A stretch of 64,000 nt of DNA, taken from assembly GCF_036244895.1 (NCBI RefSeq), contig NZ_BQKE01000001.1:1054001-1118000 (forward strand). Reading direction: 5' to 3'. The position numbers and the translations under genes are program-made. The first letter of the stretch is position 1, and every line of letters begins with the position of its first letter. The notes under the pieces were generated by a model that was given only the letters and a program-made list of their open reading frames with translations, did not search any database and was not told the DNA's origin. This DNA comes from Persicobacter diffluens. Lineage in GTDB: Bacteria; Bacteroidota; Bacteroidia; Cytophagales; Cyclobacteriaceae. Below are positions 8,078 to 17,173 of this stretch, piece by piece.

Positions 8078-9955
8078 ATGAGAGAAATGATAGTTGCTGG
8101 TGCAGCATTAAATCAGACTCCAATGCAATGGGAGGAAAATGTTGCCAACATTAAGCGCGCGATTCGGGAAGCTAAGGATGCCAATGTGAAAATATTGTGT
8201 TTGCCGGAGCTTTGTATCACAGGTTATGGATGTGAAGATTGGTTTTTGAGCGATTGGCTGGCCGATAAGGCATTGTCCTTTTTGCCGGAAATTGCAGCAG
8301 AAACGGAGGGTATTGCTGTTTGTGTTGGTTTACCCATGTGGAAAAAGGGGAAGCTTTATAATGTGGCGGCACTGATTAATGAGCAAGAAGTGGTGGGCTT
8401 TTATGCCAAGCAGCATCTGGCCAATGAGGGAGTGCATTATGAGCCTCGTTGGTTTACCGCCTGGCCGGAAGGCAAGCAATCTTCCATTGAATGGAATGGC
8501 AGGCACTATCATTTCGGGGATGATTTCTTCGAGGTACAAGGCCTGAAAGTGGGCTTCGAAATCTGCGAAGATGCCTGGGTGGAGGACCGTCCGGCGAAGC
8601 ACTATTTTGAGCGTGGTTGGGAATTGGATGTCGTATTGAACCCTTCCGCTAGTCATTTTGCCTTTGGGAAGAGTTTGATTCGGGAAGATCTCATTGTGCC
8701 GGCTTCCAAGCAGTATGGTTTCACTTATATTTATGCTAACCTTTTAGGGAATGAAGCCGGTCGAATGATTTATGATGGGGATATTTTCATTGCCCAGCAG
8801 GGGAAATTATTGCAGCGTTCTTCCCGCATGTCTTTTAAAAATGTGGATTTAATTACCGCCAAAGTGAATTTTGACGGGGAGTCCGAGCAGCCGGAATTAA
8901 ATCCGGATCCTAAGGATAAGAATACAGAATTCATCAAAGCGTCCTCCTTGGCGATGTTCGATTATTTGCGCAAAACATGGAGCAAATGTTTCGTCCTATC
9001 TCTGAGTGGAGGAGCGGACTCTTCTACCTGTGCGGTTTTGGTAGGAGAATTAGTACAAAGAGGTTTGCGGGAGTTAGGGCTGAAGCGCTTTTTAGAAAAA
9101 ATCCATCGGGAAGATTTATTCCCGGTATTATCTCAGTTAAAGGGAGACGATTTACGCACAGCCTTAGGCAAAGAGGTGTTGGTGACGGCTTATCAGGGTA
9201 CGGTCAACAGTTCTGATGATACCTTCAATTCTGCCAAGGCACTGGCCGAAGAAATTGGCGCCAACTTTCATCATTGGTTGATTGATGAGGAGGTGAACTC
9301 CTATACTGATAAGGTGGAGAAAGCTTTGGGGAGAAAGTTAAGCTGGGAGCAGGACGACATTGCGCTGCAGAATATTCAGGCCAGATCACGAGCTCCTATC
9401 ATCTGGATGCTTACTAACGTGACCGGTGGATTGCTTTTGACCACTTCCAATCGCTCCGAAGGAGATGTGGGCTATGCGACTATGGATGGAGATACCTCCG
9501 GTTCCATTGCACCGATTGCCGGCGTGGACAAGTATTTCGTGTTGAACTGGTTGCAATGGGCGGAGGATACATTGGGTTACCAATCCCTGAACCATGTCAA
9601 TAACCTGAATCCTTCTGCGGAATTACGTCCGCTGGAAAGGGTGCAGACTGATGAGGATGATCTGATGCCTTACTTCGTGATACAAGCCATTGAACGCTTG
9701 GCGATTAAAGAACGAAAATCGCCACAGCAGGTATATCAGGAATTATCTGAAGAAGCATTGGAGCCGGCAGATTTGCTGAAGCTGCATATTACTAAATTCT
9801 TTCGTTTATGGTCTCGTAATCAGTGGAAAAGAGAGCGGATTGCTCCCTCCTTTCATTTGGATGATTTTAATGTAGACTCGCGTACCTGGTGCAGATTTCC
9901 CATTATCTCAGGAAGTTTCCAACAGGAGCTTAAAGCGTTGGAAAATTTACCTTAA
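8078..9955 (+). CDS. nadE: Glutamine-dependent NAD synthetase
   Basis: The protein (625 residues from the ATG at 8078) amidates nicotinic acid adenine dinucleotide to NAD. The N-terminal nitrilase-type glutaminase domain has its triad in LCLPELCITGYG (Glu), AKQHLANEG (Lys) and GFEICEDAW (Cys). The C-terminal synthetase domain has the ATP pyrophosphatase loop SLSGGADSS near residue 310. An in-frame ATG at 8018 would add 20 residues (MVLFHERKVF...) with no family resemblance, so 8078 (MREMIVAGAALNQ) is preferred. The stop codon lies inside the left end of repeat copy 2. Confidence 0.96.
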   Translation: MREMIVAGAALNQTPMQWEENVANIKRAIREAKDANVKILCLPELCITGYGCEDWFLSDWLADKALSFLPEIAAETEGIAVCVGLPMWKKGKLYNVAALINEQEVVGFYAKQHLANEGVHYEPRWFTAWPEGKQSSIEWNGRHYHFGDDFFEVQGLKVGFEICEDAWVEDRPAKHYFERGWELDVVLNPSASHFAFGKSLIREDLIVPASKQYGFTYIYANLLGNEAGRMIYDGDIFIAQQGKLLQRSSRMSFKNVDLITAKVNFDGESEQPELNPDPKDKNTEFIKASSLAMFDYLRKTWSKCFVLSLSGGADSSTCAVLVGELVQRGLRELGLKRFLEKIHREDLFPVLSQLKGDDLRTALGKEVLVTAYQGTVNSSDDTFNSAKALAEEIGANFHHWLIDEEVNSYTDKVEKALGRKLSWEQDDIALQNIQARSRAPIIWMLTNVTGGLLLTTSNRSEGDVGYATMDGDTSGSIAPIAGVDKYFVLNWLQWAEDTLGYQSLNHVNNLNPSAELRPLERVQTDEDDLMPYFVIQAIERLAIKERKSPQQVYQELSEEALEPADLLKLHITKFFRLWSRNQWKRERIAPSFHLDDFNVDSRTWCRFPIISGSFQQELKALENLP

Positions 9956-10173
9956 GGCAAATTATTCTCCGCTAGAATTAGGGGATCGCGCAAAAGCCCT
10001 AAATATCAGTGTTTTTTGGTGATTTCCTGATTTTGTAGTAGGCCGGATGGGGGCAAGTTTGTTTGCTCCTGATTCCTCTGCTTCTTTGGAAAAAACTTGT
10101 ATTAAAAGACGATCTCTTCATTTTTTCCGACTTGCAGCTAAGTAAGGATTGAAGCATGAATAATTCGGCTTAA
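9952..10173 (+). repeat. Dispersed intergenic element, copy 2
   Basis: The 222-bp copy starts with TTAAGGCAAATTATTCTCCG, whose TAA is the nadE stop codon, and ends with GCATGAATAATTCGGCTTAA. The core CTGCTTCTTTGGAAAAAACTT and CATTTTTTCCGACTTGCAGCT is recognisable but diverged. It fills most of the gap between nadE and lgt. Confidence 0.85.
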
Positions 10174-10230
10174 AGTGGAATAGTTGCCATTGTTTTTTAC
10201 TTTTACCGAATCGAAGTCTTTTACGATTAT

Positions 10231-10238
10231 TATTTTTG
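10231..10238 (+). promoter_or_regulatory. Possible lgt -7 box
   Basis: TATTTTTG fits TAnnTTTG and lies 23 bases before the lgt ATG. No clear -33 element is seen at the usual distance. Confidence 0.35.
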
Positions 10239-10261
10239 AATAATACTTAACGCTTTTTTAT

Positions 10262-11380
10262 ATGTTATCAAATTTGATGGGCTACATCTTATGGTATCCC
10301 TCACCGGAAATTTTTCCAGGATTATCTGATGTGCCGGTTTTAGGGCATATTCGCTGGTACGGATTATTATTTGCTTTAGGCTTTGTGGTAATGCAGCAGG
10401 TAATGATTTACATTTTTAAGATGGAGAAACGTCCGCTTAAAGATATTGAATCCCTGACCGTACATGCCGTTTTAGGAACCATTATCGGTGCCCGCCTGGG
10501 ACATGTGCTTTTCTATGAGCCGCAAAATTATCTGCCACAGCCCTGGAAAATATTCATGATCTGGGAAGGTGGACTGGCTTCTCACGGGGCTACGATCGGT
10601 ATTTTGGTAGCTATCTGGATCTATGCCCGCAAGCGAAAGGATCAGCCATTTTTCTGGGTGATTGACCGCATCGCTTTAGTAGTAGGAATCGGGGCCTTTT
10701 GTATTCGCACAGGTAATTTGATGAACTCTGAAATCATTGGTTTGCCCACAGATTCCCAGCAGGGTGTCGTATTTGCTCATGATCCACAGCGTGCTTTGGA
10801 GAGATATCAGGGCATAGAGGAGGTGAGCTTTTCTAAAGGAAGTTCGGAGGAAATGGCGGCAGCACCTCAGGATAAAGTGCCGGTCGATATGCATATTACC
10901 TTTGCCAAAGGGCTGGATGAGCAGGCGGTGCGTAAGTTTACGGAAAAAGACCTCAAGTACATGCTGACCAAATACGATTATGTAGCGGAGCACATGTATC
11001 AGGATCCTGCAGCACCAATGCAATACCGACTGAAACAAGAAGGAGGCCTTTGGACTGCTGATGTGAAGGTATTGGGTATTCCACGCCATGCCGGTCAGGA
11101 ATATGAGGGAATTTCTTCCTTATTACTATTCTTTGGCCTATTCTTCTATTGGAAGAAGCGCAATGTCAATATCCCCAACGGGCAGATTTTGGGTATTTTC
11201 CTTACCATTTTGTTTTCCCTGCGATTCATTTACGAATTTTTCAAAGAGAATCAGGTGCCATTTGAGGATACGCTGCCTTTGAATATGGGACAGTGGTTGT
11301 CAGTGCCCTTTATTTTGATGGGATTAGCGATTTGGCTCTTGGCCAATAAGAAAAAAGGATTGAGGTTACCAGGAGAATAA
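10262..11380 (+). CDS. lgt: Prolipoprotein diacylglyceryl transferase
   Basis: This inner-membrane enzyme transfers diacylglycerol from phosphatidylglycerol to the lipobox cysteine of prolipoproteins, the first lipidation step that the many lipoproteins in this window need. Family motifs are visible: HIRWYGLLFALGF near residue 27, GARLGHVLFYEP near 80, GGLASHGA near 102 and the signature RTGNLMNSE near 148-156. At 372 residues it is longer than typical proteobacterial Lgt. The excess is a soluble insert of about 100 residues (roughly 170-270), which I regard as usual for Bacteroidota. It is followed by a strong terminator. Confidence 0.96.
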   Translation: MLSNLMGYILWYPSPEIFPGLSDVPVLGHIRWYGLLFALGFVVMQQVMIYIFKMEKRPLKDIESLTVHAVLGTIIGARLGHVLFYEPQNYLPQPWKIFMIWEGGLASHGATIGILVAIWIYARKRKDQPFFWVIDRIALVVGIGAFCIRTGNLMNSEIIGLPTDSQQGVVFAHDPQRALERYQGIEEVSFSKGSSEEMAAAPQDKVPVDMHITFAKGLDEQAVRKFTEKDLKYMLTKYDYVAEHMYQDPAAPMQYRLKQEGGLWTADVKVLGIPRHAGQEYEGISSLLLFFGLFFYWKKRNVNIPNGQILGIFLTILFSLRFIYEFFKENQVPFEDTLPLNMGQWLSVPFILMGLAIWLLANKKKGLRLPGE

Positions 11381-11401
11381 TCGCTCCGATTTTATGATAT
11401 T

Positions 11402-11434
11402 GCGGACTGGTGAATTTCATCAGTCCGCTTTTTT
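11402..11434 (+). terminator. Rho-independent terminator after lgt
   Basis: A perfect 8-bp stem GCGGACTG/CAGTCCGC with an 11-base loop is followed by six T. Confidence 0.9.
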
Positions 11435-11453
11435 GTACGCAAAACATTAACTC

Positions 11454-12854
11454 TTGAAAAGTAGGTTATTCTTTTTCATTTTATGCTTTACCGGGCTTCC
11501 TCTGATCGTGCTTGCGCAGGAGGATAAAGTGGTGCGGGTGGGCCGCATACTGATTTTGGGGAATCGCAAAACGCAGGCAGAAATCATTTTAAGGGAATTG
11601 GATTTTGCGGAAGGGCAGGAGGTCAATTATCAATGGCTGATAAACAACCTGAAGCAAAATGAAGACAAATTGATGAATACCTCTCTTTTCATCACCACCA
11701 AAGTGGAGGTGCTGGAGGGAAATGCCTCCTCAGTAAATGTAGTGGTGAGGGTGAAAGAACGTTGGTATACCTGGCCATTGCCGGTATTTTCATTGGCGGA
11801 CCGAAACTTAAATGACTGGGTAGAAAACCATGGTGCTGATGTCAGTCGGTTGAACTATGGTATTCAGTTTCGGCAGGAAAATATCAGAGGTCGGGGAGAG
11901 GAATTGGGAATGGTGGCACAATTGGGCTATACCCGTAGGTTCGGCATTTATTATAAGATTCCTTATTTGAATGAAAAGCAGAATCTGGGGACTAAATTAA
12001 AGTTCAACTACCGTCTGAATCAAAATTTACCGGTTAAAACAGAAGACCATAAACGGGTATTTCTGGATGCACAAACCCCCATTCAGGAATGGTATGAGGT
12101 AGACTGGATGTTTACGGTGCGAAATGGTTTTTATGTTCGCCATGAAATGGGCGTAAATTATAACCACCGATGGGCGGCAGATACCATTTTGCAGGAGAAT
12201 CCGCACTATTTTGCCAATGATCGGAAGGATCAAAGGGTGTTTGGTTTATACTATACCCTGCGGGTGGATCATCGTGATTTTCAAAATTATGCCACCGAAG
12301 GAGACTTTTTCTATTTTAATGTGCAGAAAAACGGATTGGGCATTTTCGGGGATGTGGATCAGTGGGAATTCCTGGGAAGGTATTCCAAATACTGGAAATT
12401 ACCCAAACAGTTCTATATCTCCACTTTAGCGGCAGCAAGTCTGTCTTTTCCCGCGGAGAATCAGCCCTATACTCATTTAAATGGCCTGGGTTTTCGTCCC
12501 TATGATATTCGGGGCTATGAGCTCAATGTGATTGAGGGGCAGCACTATTTTCTAAACAAATGGGATTTTAAGAAACGGTTATTGGCAGGTACGTATGATT
12601 TTTACCCCATCACCCAGATGAGTCAGTTTAACGGTTTGCCATATGCCTTTTATCTGAAATTTTTTGGCGATTATGGATATGTGAAGAATTATCCTCAGTA
12701 TCAGCAGAATAGTAGCTTGACTGATGAGATTATTTACTCTTTCGGCCTTGGGCTGGATATGGTGGCCGCCTATGACTTTGTCTTTCGTCTGGAAGTTTCC
12801 TATAACTCCATGCAGCAAACTAATTTTGGCTTTGCCTTTTTATCGGCCATTTAA
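11454..12854 (+). CDS. BamA/TamA-like outer-membrane protein with POTRA domain
   Basis: The 466-residue protein has a signal peptide (about residues 1-21, cleavage after VLAQ), one POTRA-like domain from about 26 to 105 (VGRILILGNRKTQAEII) and a C-terminal beta-barrel rich in alternating aromatic strands. The short length, with one POTRA, argues against the essential BamA and for a TamA-like or surface-antigen family member with an unknown cargo. The start is a TTG at 11454. No ATG upstream gives a sensible signal peptide, because the lgt terminator lies directly before it. No ribosome-binding site decides the start. Confidence 0.75.
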   Translation: MKSRLFFFILCFTGLPLIVLAQEDKVVRVGRILILGNRKTQAEIILRELDFAEGQEVNYQWLINNLKQNEDKLMNTSLFITTKVEVLEGNASSVNVVVRVKERWYTWPLPVFSLADRNLNDWVENHGADVSRLNYGIQFRQENIRGRGEELGMVAQLGYTRRFGIYYKIPYLNEKQNLGTKLKFNYRLNQNLPVKTEDHKRVFLDAQTPIQEWYEVDWMFTVRNGFYVRHEMGVNYNHRWAADTILQENPHYFANDRKDQRVFGLYYTLRVDHRDFQNYATEGDFFYFNVQKNGLGIFGDVDQWEFLGRYSKYWKLPKQFYISTLAAASLSFPAENQPYTHLNGLGFRPYDIRGYELNVIEGQHYFLNKWDFKKRLLAGTYDFYPITQMSQFNGLPYAFYLKFFGDYGYVKNYPQYQQNSSLTDEIIYSFGLGLDMVAAYDFVFRLEVSYNSMQQTNFGFAFLSAI

Positions 12855-12969
12855 ACCATTATTAACAAAATTTCACCACTGGTAAAGAGCACTTTCCTGA
12901 TTTGAAGAATAATTGATTTCTTTGAAGTAAATTCATGTAAAATTCATACATAAACCAAAATATATAACG

Positions 12970-15198
12970 ATGAAACGGATACTAGTTGCCGTATTGATGG
13001 TCGCAATGAGCTTCCCTGCTTTGGCAGATGAAGGGATGTGGCTGCCTATGCTAATCAAGCGCCTTAATTATGAGGATATGCAGAAGGAAGGCTTGAAGTT
13101 GACTCCTGAAGAAATTTATAGCGTGAACCAGGCCAGTTTGAAAGATGCCATCGTATCTTTTGGTGGGTTCTGTACCGGTGAGGTCATTTCCAAGGAAGGA
13201 TTGTTATTGACCAACCACCACTGTGGATACGGTGCCATACAGGATCACTCCACGGTAGAGCATGATTACCTGACGGATGGCTTCTGGGCCATGAACAAAT
13301 CAGAAGAATTGCCTAACCCCAAATTATTCGTTCGCTTTTTGGTACGCATGGAAGATGTGACAGAGCAGGTGAAAGGGGCTGCAACGGCTGAAATGACGGA
13401 TGAAGAGCGTAGCCAGGCCATTGGCAAAGCGATGAAAGAAATTTCTAAAGCGGCGGAAGAGGGCAATGAATACACGGCGGAAGTGAAGCCATTGTTCAAA
13501 GGCAATGCCTACTATATGTTTGTTTACGAAACTTACCGCGATGTGCGTTTAGTGGGGACTCCTCCATCTTCTATCGGTAAATATGGTGGGGATACCGATA
13601 ACTGGATGTGGCCTCGTCATACGGGTGATTTCTCTTTATTCCGTATCTATATGTCACCGGATGGTAAGCCAGCGCCTTATGCAGAAGAGAATGTGCCATT
13701 CCAACCTAAGCATTATTTGCCGGTTTCTATGGACGGTGTTCAGGAAGGTGATTTTGCTATGATTATGGGATTCCCGGGCAGCACGAAGCGTTATTTGTCT
13801 TCTTATGGCGTGAAAGAAGCCCTGGATGTGTCCTACGCTTTGCGTATCAAATTGATGCAAACCAAATTGGAGTTGTTGAAAAAAGATATGAATGCTGATG
13901 ATAAAATCCGTATTCAGTATGCTTCTAAATATGCTTCTACCGCAAACTACTGGAAATACTTGATTGGGCAGACCAAAGGCTTGAAGCGTCTTCATGTTTA
14001 TGAGAAAAAACAAAAAGAGGAAGGTGATTTTGCCAATTGGGTTGCCGCGGACAGTAACCGAAAAGAAGAATTCGGTGCGACTTTGAATGATTTGGAAAGT
14101 GGCTTTGCCACCATGACGGATTATTCTGCGCCGGTACAGTATTCTATCTTTGTGCCTTACCTGACCGAGTTTATCTACTTCACCCGCAACTTTGAGGCGA
14201 TGAAAGGCATGATGGGCGAGGAAGAAAAATCAGAAGCCTTGGTGGATTTCAGCAAATCTATGGAGGAGCCGGTGAAGGAGCACTTCAAAGATTATAGCCC
14301 GGCGGTGGATCAAAAAGTATTCCGTGCATTGATTGAAATGTACTATAATGAAGTGGATTCTGCTTACCGTCCAAAGGTATTTGAAGCAGCCAATAATGTG
14401 GCATTGACCGAAGAAGGTGAAAAGACTTCCGCTGATTTCGACGCATTGGTGAATTATATTTTTGAAAAGTCTGTTTTTGTAAATCAGGAGCGTTTAGAAG
14501 CATTTCTGGCAGATCCAAAAGCGGAAGTGTTGGAAAACGATCCGGGGATGTTGGTAGCAGATGCTTTCATGGCCAATAGTGGAAAAGTTCGTGCTTTGGT
14601 AGGAGAGGCAGCAGCTGCTATTAACCGTAGTGAGCGCATGTATTTGAAAGGAATGATGGAAATGTTGCCAGAGCGTGCATTCTATCCTGACGCCAACTCT
14701 ACGATGCGTGTGACCTATGGACAGGCATTAAGCTATGATCCGGCAGATGCGGTGCATTATGACCTTTATACCACCTTGGATGGGGTAATGGAAAAGGAAG
14801 ATCCAACAAATCCGGAGTTTGTGGTTCCTGCGAAGCTGAAGGCGCTTTGGGAAGCAAAAGATTACGGGCAGTATGCCAATGAAAAAGGAGAATTGGTGAC
14901 TTGTTTCTTGTCCAATAATGATATTACAGGGGGTAACTCAGGTTCTCCGGTAATCAATGGCAAAGGAGAGCTAATCGGTACTGCTTTTGATGGCAACTGG
15001 GAAGCGATGAGTGGCGATATCGCCTTTGAACCTAACGTACAACGCACAATTTCTGTAGATGTACGGTATACTTTGTTTATCATCGATAAATTTGCAGGCG
15101 CCGGCCACCTGGTAGAGGAAATGACTTTGGTGAAAACACCCAAAGAAGTGAAGCCTGCAGGTAAGAAGAAAAAGAAAAAGAAATCAAAAAAGGCTTAA
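12970..15198 (+). CDS. S46-family dipeptidyl-peptidase, DPP7-like
   Basis: The 742-residue periplasmic peptidase removes dipeptides from the N-termini of oligopeptides. A signal peptide (residues 1-19) precedes EGMWLP. The chymotrypsin-like catalytic motifs are TNHHCGYG (His 83/84), DTDNWMWPRHTGD with the acidic residue, and GGNSGSP with Ser 657. The residue that sets P1 preference in this family lies in AFDGNWEAM: it is Gly 675, as in DPP7 (hydrophobic P1), rather than the Arg found in DPP11 (acidic P1). The C-terminus ends in a lysine-rich tail of about 15 residues. It is a monocistronic gene with its own terminator. Confidence 0.93.
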   Translation: MKRILVAVLMVAMSFPALADEGMWLPMLIKRLNYEDMQKEGLKLTPEEIYSVNQASLKDAIVSFGGFCTGEVISKEGLLLTNHHCGYGAIQDHSTVEHDYLTDGFWAMNKSEELPNPKLFVRFLVRMEDVTEQVKGAATAEMTDEERSQAIGKAMKEISKAAEEGNEYTAEVKPLFKGNAYYMFVYETYRDVRLVGTPPSSIGKYGGDTDNWMWPRHTGDFSLFRIYMSPDGKPAPYAEENVPFQPKHYLPVSMDGVQEGDFAMIMGFPGSTKRYLSSYGVKEALDVSYALRIKLMQTKLELLKKDMNADDKIRIQYASKYASTANYWKYLIGQTKGLKRLHVYEKKQKEEGDFANWVAADSNRKEEFGATLNDLESGFATMTDYSAPVQYSIFVPYLTEFIYFTRNFEAMKGMMGEEEKSEALVDFSKSMEEPVKEHFKDYSPAVDQKVFRALIEMYYNEVDSAYRPKVFEAANNVALTEEGEKTSADFDALVNYIFEKSVFVNQERLEAFLADPKAEVLENDPGMLVADAFMANSGKVRALVGEAAAAINRSERMYLKGMMEMLPERAFYPDANSTMRVTYGQALSYDPADAVHYDLYTTLDGVMEKEDPTNPEFVVPAKLKALWEAKDYGQYANEKGELVTCFLSNNDITGGNSGSPVINGKGELIGTAFDGNWEAMSGDIAFEPNVQRTISVDVRYTLFIIDKFAGAGHLVEEMTLVKTPKEVKPAGKKKKKKKSKKA

Positions 15199-15225
15199 TT
15201 TAGGCCAAATTGGTTCGTCAACATA

Positions 15226-15264
15226 AAAGGAATCTCTCCGCTTTGGGGGGATTCCCTTTTTTTT
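15226..15264 (+). terminator. Terminator after the S46 peptidase gene
   Basis: AAAGGAATCTCTCC pairs with GGGGGGATTCCCTTT around a short loop and is followed by a run of T. Confidence 0.8.
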
Positions 15265-15338
15265 GGGGCGTAAGGTTCTTTAGATAATTCCTAATTCGTG
15301 AAATATTTTGCGTTCAATGCCAAAATTCTAACAAGATC

Positions 15339-15965
15339 TTATTCCTTTTCCTCCATGCGCCGCCTACGGCCCTTTTTATCAATAGAGTACCAAGCGGTAT
15401 CTTGATCTATATGATAAAAACCGACAAATTCTGGCTTTCCATTACGTTTGTAATAAATCCACTCTCCTTCACGTTTTCCTTCCAAAAATTCCCCTTTTTC
15501 AATTTTTTTTCCTTTCTCGGAATAGAAAATCCATAAGCCTTCCGGTATTCCAAAAGTATAATTCCCTTCCCGTTTTATAGAATTATTATTGTGATAAAAA
15601 ATCCATTTTCCTTCATAAAATCCACCTTGGTATTTCCCTTGCTTTTCAAGCTTTCCATTTTCATAATAATAGACGCTTTCTCCCTCTAATAAGCCATTTT
15701 TCCATATTTCTCTTCCTGCTACCTGCCCATTGGGGTAATAGGTGATCAGACTACCATCTAGCTGACCATCTTTATAATTTTCAATTGCACTAAGCTGACC
15801 ATTTGGGAACTTATACCGCCATTCACCCTCCTTTTGTCCATTATCGTTCCGCTTTCCTTCTCCTGTAGAGGGAGTATTTTCGATGTTATTTTGTGAATGT
15901 GCTTCAAAACAAAATAGCGTAAAAAATAGTAGAAAGTATCGTAAAGCATTGTAAATGAGGTTCAT
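15339..15965 (-). CDS. YwqK/MORN-type repeat protein, secreted
   Basis: The 208-residue protein has a signal peptide (about residues 1-24, ending AHSQ) and at least six tandem repeats of about 23 residues of the MORN_2 type, each built as G-x-W/Y-x-Y-Y/F-x-NG-x-L/K (examples: GSLITYYPNGQ, GESVYYYENGK, GKWIFYHNNN, GEWIYYKRNGK). The family is often annotated as toxin-antitoxin YwqK antitoxin, but no toxin gene is next to it here, and a structural or surface role is equally possible. It is a single gene facing the S46 peptidase. Confidence 0.8.
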   Translation of the reverse strand: MNLIYNALRYFLLFFTLFCFEAHSQNNIENTPSTGEGKRNDNGQKEGEWRYKFPNGQLSAIENYKDGQLDGSLITYYPNGQVAGREIWKNGLLEGESVYYYENGKLEKQGKYQGGFYEGKWIFYHNNNSIKREGNYTFGIPEGLWIFYSEKGKKIEKGEFLEGKREGEWIYYKRNGKPEFVGFYHIDQDTAWYSIDKKGRRRRMEEKE

Positions 15966-16096
15966 TTCTTACTTAATCAAATTTAGTCTTTAAAATCTTC
16001 GTATTATTGAGCTACCACTTGGTTGGAATCAAGAAGCGATCGAATTCATGCTTACAAATTAGCCAATTATTACATTAAGTCTAATTTTAGTAAATT

Positions 16097-16330
16097 ATGC
16101 ATCACAGGAGATTACATAAGTTTTACCTCTCTTTCAAAGTGGAACGTGAGGTTCGGACAGTTTGGGTTGAGGGTCTTAATCTTCGTCATGCGAAAGATCG
16201 TCTGGCGATGACGGAGCCTGAAGCGATAGATATCATTGACTGGACGTCAGAAAGTCCTGAAAAATTAGAGAATTACCTCTCAAAAATCGGGAATTACTTC
16301 GAATATACACAAGGAGCGATTGCGCATTAA
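16097..16330 (+). CDS. Small hypothetical protein (77 aa)
   Basis: The frame encodes a soluble, basic-to-acidic 77-residue protein (MHHRRLHKFY... ending FEYTQGAIAH) with no signal, membrane segment or motif that I recognise. Codon usage looks coding (many GAA, GAT, AAT and ordinary third positions), and a strong hairpin with a T-run follows 28 bases after the stop, which supports a real transcription unit. An overlapping 62-codon frame at 16023-16211 is less convincing. I do not know the family. Confidence 0.5.
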   Translation: MHHRRLHKFYLSFKVEREVRTVWVEGLNLRHAKDRLAMTEPEAIDIIDWTSESPEKLENYLSKIGNYFEYTQGAIAH

Positions 16331-16358
16331 GACATTGCGCTGAACATAAAATACCTAA

Positions 16359-16396
16359 ATGAGTCATAGGTCTACCTGCCTATGACTCATTTTTTT
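16359..16396 (+). terminator. Terminator-like hairpin that contains the next start codon
   Basis: ATGAGTCATAGG (16359-16370) and CCTATGACTCAT (16379-16390) form a perfect 12-bp stem with an 8-base loop, followed directly by six more T. The 3' arm carries the ATG of the beta-barrel gene (16382), and the T-run encodes its Phe-Phe. It can terminate transcription from the 77-residue gene and may also occlude the downstream start. Confidence 0.8.
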
Positions 16397-17173
16397 CCCA
16401 CCCTGCTTTTTTTCCTCCTTGGCTTGTCGCTGACCCCCTCCATGGGTCAGGGGACTTTATTTAATCAGGTATCGGATCCTGAGATGAGGACTATTGATGC
16501 TAATCCGGCCTCCGCTACTTCCAGGCCAGATCATTTTCATTTATTACTTCAGCATCAGCTATTTTACGGTAAGTTTAATTTACCCCGAACAGGGATTCTC
16601 CTGGGCATGCCTTCCCGCTTTGGAAATACCCAATTTGCCTATTCCTATTTTGGAGATCAACTGCTGTCTGAGCGAGGGGCATCCTTGGCTTGGGCTCACC
16701 ATTTGGGGCAGTTTAAGCTCGGATTACGATTTGCCTATACTTATGTCCAAAGCGCTTACAAAATTGAGGGCAGGCAGTTTGCAGTGGATTTAGGGATGCA
16801 ATGGCAACCGATAACCGAACTGATTATTGGATTTGATGTTCAGGAAATCCAAAAACCATCACCAGCTGAAGTTGTCGCATTGCCGGCAGCTTTAAAAAGC
16901 AGATTAGGTATACAATATGAGCTTTCCTCGGATTTGAGGGTTTATTTGCAGTGGCAGCAGGACTATTTTACGGGATCTCTGCTCACCACCTCCTTTCAAT
17001 ATTTTTTTAAGCCCAAATTTTATGTAGTGGGAGAAGTAGAGCTGATGCACTTATCCCAATGTTTTGGATTCGGCTGGGAAAAGGCAGCTTTTGCTTTACA
17101 ATATTTGGGTGCCTTGCAATACCCTCTGGGTTTTAGCCATCAGTTAAACCTGCATTATTTCTTCGGGCAATGA
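16382..17173 (+). CDS. PorV/PorQ-like outer-membrane beta-barrel protein
   Basis: The 263-residue protein has a signal peptide (about residues 1-22, ending MGQG) followed by a barrel rich in alternating hydrophobic and aromatic residues and ending in aromatic-LHYFFGQ, as outer-membrane barrels do. The early segment MRTIDANPASAT resembles the N-P-A-S motif of PorV/PorQ-like proteins of Bacteroidota. The start is fixed by an in-frame stop (TAG at 16367) just upstream, leaving ATG 16382, which lies inside a hairpin. Its stop overlaps the start of the next gene (ATGA), so the two are translationally coupled. Confidence 0.7.
   Translation: MTHFFPTLLFFLLGLSLTPSMGQGTLFNQVSDPEMRTIDANPASATSRPDHFHLLLQHQLFYGKFNLPRTGILLGMPSRFGNTQFAYSYFGDQLLSERGASLAWAHHLGQFKLGLRFAYTYVQSAYKIEGRQFAVDLGMQWQPITELIIGFDVQEIQKPSPAEVVALPAALKSRLGIQYELSSDLRVYLQWQQDYFTGSLLTTSFQYFFKPKFYVVGEVELMHLSQCFGFGWEKAAFALQYLGALQYPLGFSHQLNLHYFFGQ

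Noticed and set aside
7836..8123. Open frame of 95 codons on the minus strand before nadE
   Set aside because: It consists of repeat sequence and overlaps the nadE start on the other strand; its composition is not protein-like.
15339..15965. YwqK-type protein as part of a toxin-antitoxin pair
   Set aside because: No toxin-like gene lies next to it, and the product has a signal peptide, so the antitoxin label would rest only on a family name.
16023..16211. Alternative 62-codon frame overlapping the small gene at 16097
   Set aside because: The frame at 16097-16330 has better codon usage and ends next to a terminator, so it is preferred, though neither is certain.
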